From Numida meleagris (lineage: Eukaryota; Chordata; Aves; Galliformes; Numididae), in the NCBI RefSeq assembly GCF_002078875.1, contig NC_034420.1, forward strand, positions 4,091,814 through 4,155,813: a DNA stretch of 64,000 nt, given 5' to 3'. The position numbers and the translations under genes are program-made. Under the pieces are notes generated by a model. It ran no database searches, was not told where the DNA came from, and saw only the letters and a program-made list of their open reading frames with translations. Shown piece after piece: positions 58,981-64,000 of the stretch (position 1 is its first letter; every line of letters starts with the position of its first letter).

Positions 58981-60408
58981 CTTCTTGTGTAAGTGATCCC
59001 CTGAATTTTCAGAAACAAAGAACAAGAAACTGAAAAAGGTGATGCCAGCCTTCTCACAGGCTTGAGGACATAACCAATCATCCAGTGTGTCACATCGGAT
59101 TAAATCAGTGTCCCATTAAGAGCAGAACTCTCTTCTCAGCAGTGGTTAAAACCTTTATGCTTCAGAAAGTACAGAAGCTCCCCAGTGTGCAATGTTGTTA
59201 GAAGTAGCTGTAGGCAAGGGATCCTCGCAGCCATCAGTTTATACCATACAGAACACAGGAAAACATTTCTAGTTCTTTGGTTGTACTTTTACAAATAGCA
59301 CCACAACAATGCAGTTCAAGTTCATTACGTATTGCTTTAATACACCAATACTCAGGTGGAGACCAAAAAAGACCAAAAACTTTACTTCAAGATGACAGGA
59401 CCCTACTCAAATTTTAAGAACCCTTCAATGACAAGGCCACTTAAATACTTTTTGACATCAGGCACAGGATTTACCACCTTTAATTTATAACCCAGTGAGA
59501 GTAAAAAGACAGCAGGGCAGGTAGGGGGTTGCTTCTTTGATGTGGCTGCCAAGAACAAAGTTTACAATAGTAAGGATTATGAAAAAACATTCCTTACAGG
59601 AAACACATCCTACTCTGGACATTTTCCAGCTCCTATCCAGTAACAGTAAGCAGGATCTTGGCCTTCTATAAACTTCTCTGAATCCTTTTTTGAAGCAATA
59701 GGCATTGATGTTTCCTGCTGTGACAAAGAATTCGGAGCAGAAAGCAATGTTCTTCATACAGAGATGTTCCACCAGTGCTTCCTTTCACTTCGCATACTAT
59801 ACAGACTCCTGAGCTCCTTGAGACAGTCACTAAACTACCTGGGATGCTAAACTCCAAAGAGAGCAGAGAGCACTACCCAACAGCAGCCTTTTGTCCTTGT
59901 TTCTGTACTGTGGACAGGTGAATCAAGGAGCACAACATGGAACCTCATTTCATCCTCCCTCCCCCATTTGTTTAAGTCCACGCTTAAAATCCGTACACCA
60001 CATCCAGCTACCAAAAAAAGCACAGTAATAATGTTCATAATACTATCCTTTAGCAAATAGGTGTTAAGCAAGTATTGCTCAGTTTGTCTCAGAAGCAAAC
60101 ACACGAGTAACTTGACGCAGCATAACATACCAAAGTGCTTTATTAGGGAACCACCTTGAAGCATTTTACTCTCCTAGTGGGATGGGACTGAGAAAAATCA
60201 CTTGATAATACTCACAGCTGGTCTGAGAGCCCAGTTTGTGCTCCCAAACATCATGCAGCTGCCGGTATTCTTGCTGGGCCAATTCAAGCCTCTGCTGTTT
60301 CACTTGATAGATCTCCTTCTGTGCAGCAATTGCCTCTTGAGCCAGGACAAGATAGTCCTTCAGCATATGCTCCTGCTCCCGCCGCCATTGCACACGAGGA
60401 TCTTCTAT
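29466..60408 (-). CDS. WWC1: WWC1 (KIBRA), exons 3 to 23; first two exons outside the window
   Basis: Scaffold that binds LATS kinases, merlin and angiomotins to promote Hippo signalling, and binds atypical PKC. Twenty-one GT-AG exons join in frame (3123 bases, 1040 codons plus stop): 60216-60408, 58706-58782, 57721-57800, 56740-56869, 56024-56170, 54974-55047, 50122-50364, 48601-48690, 45764-46302, 40875-40983, 39028-39108, 38060-38146, 37078-37270, 35565-35717, 34879-34979, 33939-34086, 32330-32494, 31914-32006, 31182-31412, 30025-30146, 29466-29532. The first codons ([20 protein letters not shown]) correspond to about residue 81 of human WWC1, just after WW domain 2. Then follow coiled coils, a serine-rich linker ([18 protein letters not shown]), a C2 domain, an acidic stretch, the atypical-PKC-binding region (RRSVRVKR, then [15 protein letters not shown]) and a C-terminal ADDV PDZ ligand. 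With about 80 missing residues, total length would be near 1120; human has about 1113 to 1119. Confidence 0.97.
30472..30489 (+). repeat. T homopolymer (18)
   Basis: Uninterrupted T run in the WWC1 intron 30147-31181. A short direct repeat (AAATTGAAGGC twice, 30286-30307) lies nearby in the same intron. Confidence 0.88.
32495..33938 (-). other. WWC1 intron, no further feature
   Basis: About 1.4 kb between the acidic exon and the VDKETNTES exon. AT-rich, with no recognised repeat or RNA gene. Confidence 0.5.
35565..39108 (-). other. WWC1: WWC1 C2 domain exons
   Basis: Exons 39028-39108, 38060-38146, 37078-37270 and 35565-35717 encode [69 protein letters not shown] and [20 protein letters not shown]. 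This is the WWC C2 fold, which binds phosphoinositides in the human protein. Confidence 0.9.
39109..40874 (-). other. WWC1 intron, no further feature
   Basis: About 1.8 kb between the [16 protein letters not shown] exon and the first C2 exon. Contains an A-run near 40167-40178 and a T-run near 40723-40736. No element is identified. Confidence 0.5.
41421..41454 (+). repeat. 17-base tandem duplication
   Basis: Two adjacent copies of AAGGAYGTATGCAGGAC that differ at one base (C or T). A minimal microsatellite-like duplication within the WWC1 intron. Confidence 0.85.
41950..42200 (+). mobile_element. CR1-type LINE 3' fragment in a WWC1 intron
   Basis: Typical CR1 3' blocks in order: GGTGGTCAAGCACTAGAACA, GGCTTCCTGGAG, GGCGTTTGGACAATG, CAGGCAGTTGGACT and the terminal CTATTCTATTCC. 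The element lies antisense to WWC1 and is diverged and truncated. Its left limit is uncertain, as related sequence may start near 41800. Confidence 0.85.
42497..42515 (+). repeat. T homopolymer (19)
   Basis: Uninterrupted T run in the large WWC1 intron; length may vary between individuals or reads. Confidence 0.9.
45764..46302 (-). other. WWC1: Large WWC1 linker exon with mitotic phosphorylation sites
   Basis: The longest WWC1 exon (539 bases) encodes a serine-rich stretch ([17 protein letters not shown]), then [17 protein letters not shown] and [17 protein letters not shown]. In human WWC1 the last segment holds Ser539 and Ser542, phosphorylated by Aurora kinases and CDK1; the motif is unchanged here. 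The exon ends in NLGQ, with a phase-1 donor at 45763. Confidence 0.85.
46303..48600 (-). other. WWC1 intron with an 18-base A run
   Basis: About 2.3 kb. An A homopolymer occupies 46669-46686. The rest is AT-rich with no recognised repeat family, exon or RNA gene. Confidence 0.55.
50365..54973 (-). other. Large WWC1 intron
   Basis: About 4.6 kb between two coiled-coil exons. It carries the 23-base tandem duplication at 50847-50892. Otherwise it is AT-rich unique-looking sequence; no CR1, LTR or RNA gene is recognised. Confidence 0.6.
50847..50892 (+). repeat. Perfect 23-base tandem duplication
   Basis: Positions 50847-50869 and 50870-50892 are identical adjacent copies beginning TTACTCAAGAG and ending AGAAACAAA. 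The perfect match suggests a recent slippage or duplication event, or an assembly artefact. Confidence 0.9.
58783..60215 (-). other. WWC1 intron with a long T run
   Basis: About 1.4 kb between the first two WWC1 exons in the window. Apart from the homopolymer at 58940-58975 it holds nothing recognised. Confidence 0.55.
58940..58975 (+). repeat. T homopolymer (36)
   Basis: 36 uninterrupted T on the plus strand, so a poly(A) tract in the WWC1 transcript about 160 bases before an exon. No retroposed gene body is recognised on either side. Confidence 0.92.
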
Positions 60409-63400
60409 CTGTGTGGTTTCTTAAAGAGAAAACAGAAGGAAGCAAGAATCATAACAAACAGACTTGTATTGCTGCTTGGACAAGCTCCACCATCTATGGC
60501 AATATTTTAGAAGATGTTTGTGCCCCTTCTCCCATCAAAAGAGTGGAATAAGGACATTTACATTTTCTTTTTGTACCCTTAGGAAGTGATCACTGATCCA
60601 CAATGAACTCTGATGAGCTCTGCTATTCTGATTTGCTGCACAGAATAATACATGCTGAAATCAACATACAACTCTCTAACACCTCTGCTGTTGATGTCAA
60701 CAGGTTTCAGCCCCTTGAAACATCCGTGCAAGCATATGTCCACACAAACACTAGAACACTGACATTGAGTGCAAGGCTTATCTTTGTTGTACCTGGTTTA
60801 TAACATTTCTATTACCTGGTTTATAACATAGCTCTGCTATTTCACTGATAGAAAAATCTTTCAGAAAACGTCACTGCCACATGACTAATTGCTTTCATGC
60901 TGTCAAATACAACTCTGCCTGTCTTGTTTGGCTGCAAAGTGGCTGCTATTAGCAAGAGGGGAGAAAACCTTCATACTCACATTCCACAGGTTAAGTACAA
61001 ACAAATAATTCCTACATCACAGAACACACATGTAAAAGCGCCTCATACTGCATTATATAAACACTATCTCAGGAGGAGAGTAAACATTTTCCTCACTGAA
61101 AGAAAGAAAGCACAGCAGTAAATCACTGCAGAATATGAGCTAGAGTTTAAGAGAAATACTTTTTTGGTAACACAGGCAATGCAGTCATGAATAGCAACAC
61201 CACCTTCATCTCCATTACCCCCAAAACAACCAACACATTACTTTTAAGATTTCTAATCAATGAAGAAGCATAAGGGCACAGACATGTAGCTTAATCCTAA
61301 TGCCAGTACTGCAAATTTGTATTTGCTTCTATTGTGATGAAGCGCCTCAAATATTTTTCATTTCTCTTTCAAGGTTATCACATGTTCTTGCTTGGAACTG
61401 GTTCCAATGTTCATGTGACTAAGTGCTATAAGCTGTCTGCACTACAGTGCATGAATAAGCATACCTAGTCACCACATCATAAATAATGAATAAATAGCTG
61501 CCTGAAAATATCAGTGGGAATCTAATCTGCATATCTTAAGAGCCTCTTTAAATATGCAGTAAGAACAGCCATGGTAGAAGGTAGGAGCAACTCTTCGGTG
61601 AGTCAGATGTAAGACTAACACTGCAATTTGCAGGATTTAGGCAAGACAACATTTTGACAGTATCCCTAGAAGCAGAAATCAAAATAAAGAATTCTACCCA
61701 AAGGATGGACACTCAACCACATTTTTGCAAGCTTGTCCATGGAGGGGAAAATTAACAAGACATTTCAACAACATGGCACTTCAAGTTATATAGCACCACC
61801 TAAACAAAGCTGCAAAAGGTGGTTAGAGGAACAAGAAAACCAGAAAACTTTCAAGAGACTAACAGTATAATTCATAGAATTGTTTCAGCAAAACACTGTT
61901 ACAGATCTTGCTAACAAGTAGGATTTCAGCTGTTGCAAATACTGAAGAGAAACCTGAAAAAAAATGCTCCAAAATAACCTGGGGGAAAAAACAAACAGCT
62001 GCTTTTATCAGTTGAATGTGCTGGTACCCTCCCAAGAGGAAGGCTGGGGTCTTGTTTCGAGGAAGCAAAGGAAAAGTCAGGGAGACACAGCAGCATATCA
62101 ATGGTAGGAGTCTCAAAATCTCATGCTCCTGTCTCTGTTCTTGCCCACAAAAACCACGTTTTCCAGATGACCATGACCTACACCCAAAAATGGAGTAACT
62201 CCCTTTACTCCATAGTTAAGCAGAAGGGGAAGCCTGCTGCAAGTTACCCAGAGATGCCTGGATACCCTGATCCTGACAGACCTCCATAAGCAATCATCGG
62301 GAACCACGAGGCAGGACTGTAATTTCAAGCTTACCAAATACGTTGGTAAAGCACCCACAAGTCTTGAAGCCTCATTCAGGACACACAATCATGAGTCTAC
62401 CTGTACCTGCGGTGTCTTCAAACTTGATAACTTCCAGCTTTTCCCTTCCACTAGCAGCCCATTCCTATAATTACAAGAAGGGCAGCAGAAGTTGCTGCAG
62501 GGAAATCCCTCCATTATAAGCCACCAGAACGAAGACTGCGTAAGTCTGCTGCCTCATCCTGAACTCCTCCACTACAGGAGCTGAGATACAATCCAGGCAC
62601 CATTGAACCAATGCAAGAGAAAACCTTAATCAGCTTTTTGAGAAAACAATCTGACACAAACATGAAGATACTCAGAACAACTGAGTGCAATTTTGAAAGC
62701 CAATATAGCTGCCACGTTTTAGAACTACAATCTAAAACTTAACAATTCTGTGTTATGTACTTCGGCAAGGAAGCCAAGAAGTTTGGTCTCAAAGACCTGC
62801 AGCAACTAAAACCACCTTACCTCCACTCTCCCCAAGTGGGATCCCGCATCTCTCAGAAAGCCAGCAGCTTAATTCAGTACATGGTGCAGCCCATCTGACA
62901 CAAAGACCGCATGCACACACAAAAAGAAATACAGTACTGTTCATCACCACAGCTCTTTATATCAATGCTACAAAACCAAAGACTGACGAAGCTCCTCATC
63001 CTTAAGTAAACGTGCCATTCATAATCCACACTGGTACTTAACCCAAAGAACACACGAGCTACAATTTTCTGTCTGAGGATACGGTACTAAAGGTCTGAGG
63101 GGGAATAAGTCATCATCCTCTCTGATAAGGAAAGTCAACACTAGAGAGATACAAAGTACTTTCACAAACTGTTGGAAGTTCTTTTTTTCCCCTTACTAGA
63201 AATTAGAATTTATTTTCACAGGACCTGCCTCACTCTTGGCAACAGAGAAAGTAGGGACACAAAGGTGTGTTGCAAATCTGTCCTGTTCCACGTGCAGATC
63301 TGCTGCACCTCTTTCAGAAGCAATGCTGGTAGCCCACCCCTCCCACTGCCATACATATGCAGGCAGTGAAAAGGGAGCCATCAGAAAACCTCTCTACAGT

Positions 63401-64000
63401 TGCCTGCAGGAAGGGCAGGGAACAGGGCAAGGGAGCAGAGAAGAAAATTCCAGACTGTCTGCAGATATGCGCTACACGACTGTGTGTGGTTTTTCTACAC
63501 CCTACTGCTAAGCCGATGTTGCCACAGCTCTCTGCTCACATGCAGTGATGTTCATGCAACTCCACAATGAGCCACCCAAGTGAAAGCGCTGCTCAAAGGC
63601 ACGTACCATCTGACAAAGCAAATGCTTGGCAGCCAGCTCAGACAGGATGGAAGCACTTTCATGTCCTGAAATGGCTTTATTCCCACTTTTCCAAATATTC
63701 ACCTCTTCCTTCTTAACAATCACTAACTGTATCCCTTGATAGTAGCATCAAGCTTTGTGACTCCATGTTTGAAAAGCCACCTATGAGCATGTTGGCCAAG
63801 AGCTCTCAGCTTGCCCTCAGCTACTAAGAAATTCAAAATATAGTCCTAAGTCATATGCAAGAGCTACAGAAGTAAAGGTTACTATATCATTTAAATTTAG
63901 CATTGACCTTACCATAAATAAGTCTTCATATCTGAAGAATGTGACCTTACTATGCTTGTGTCTGCAACTAGAAAGAATCTTTCCTTTGGACAAATCAAAT
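60409..64000 (-). other. WWC1 intron running off the right edge
   Basis: About 3.6 kb upstream of the first visible WWC1 exon. I searched it for a WW-domain exon (GWEEAYDP, YFIDHN types) and found none, so the WW exons lie beyond 64000. No repeat family or RNA gene is recognised. Confidence 0.6.

Larger units (their letters stand above)
50122..60408 (-). other. WWC1: WWC1 coiled-coil exons
   Basis: Seven exons give heptad-rich charged helices: [69 protein letters not shown] and [18 protein letters not shown] serine-rich break ([24 protein letters not shown]) separates the first helices from the rest. In the family these helices mediate homo- and hetero-dimerisation and partner binding. Confidence 0.85.

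Noticed and set aside
60409..64000. WW-domain exons of WWC1
   Set aside because: No stretch encodes the expected GWEEAYDP or YFIDHN motifs on the minus strand, so these exons must lie outside the window.

Overview
This window is vertebrate nuclear DNA, most likely from a bird and probably a galliform. Three observations support this: CR1-type LINE 3' ends, an endogenous retrovirus whose primer-binding site matches the tRNA-Trp type used by avian leukosis viruses, and compact GT-AG introns around proteins very close to known vertebrate ones. The species call is inference. Every gene is split into many short exons, so most long reading frames in the window are accidental.

Layout, left to right. 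(1) 408-7326, plus strand: eight in-frame exons of a DLC-family RhoGAP (relative of DLC1, STARD13 and STARD8). The gene begins upstream of the window. The exons cover the end of the SAM domain, the long serine-rich linker and the GAP domain with its arginine finger, but no START-domain exon can be found. An 85-base assembly gap (7545-7629) follows the last exon. (2) 9908-28703, minus strand: complete RARS1 (cytoplasmic arginyl-tRNA synthetase), 15 exons and 661 codons plus stop, convergent with the RhoGAP gene. Its first intron holds a decayed gag-pol retrovirus (23684-27299) in the same orientation. (3) 29466-60408, minus strand: exons 3 to 23 of WWC1 (KIBRA), lying just upstream of RARS1 in the same orientation. 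The two WW-domain exons lie beyond the right edge. The WWC1 poly(A) signal sits only about 200 bases upstream of the RARS1 start codon, and the space between holds a perfect CRE and clustered ETS-type motifs.

WWC1 followed by RARS1 in one orientation is the same order as on human 5q. A DLC-family gene beside them is not what I know from mammals. Because WWC and DLC are both families expanded by the early vertebrate genome duplications, this gene is a candidate fourth DLC paralogue retained here and lost in mammals. This is the most interesting point in the window, together with its missing START domain and altered LD motif. Other items are a perfect 20-bp hairpin in the last RARS1 intron, two pairs of diverged local duplications, and an integrase split by non-retroviral-looking sequence. 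The three genes do not form a pathway together: one controls Rho GTPases at adhesions, one charges tRNA, and one scaffolds Hippo signalling and polarity.
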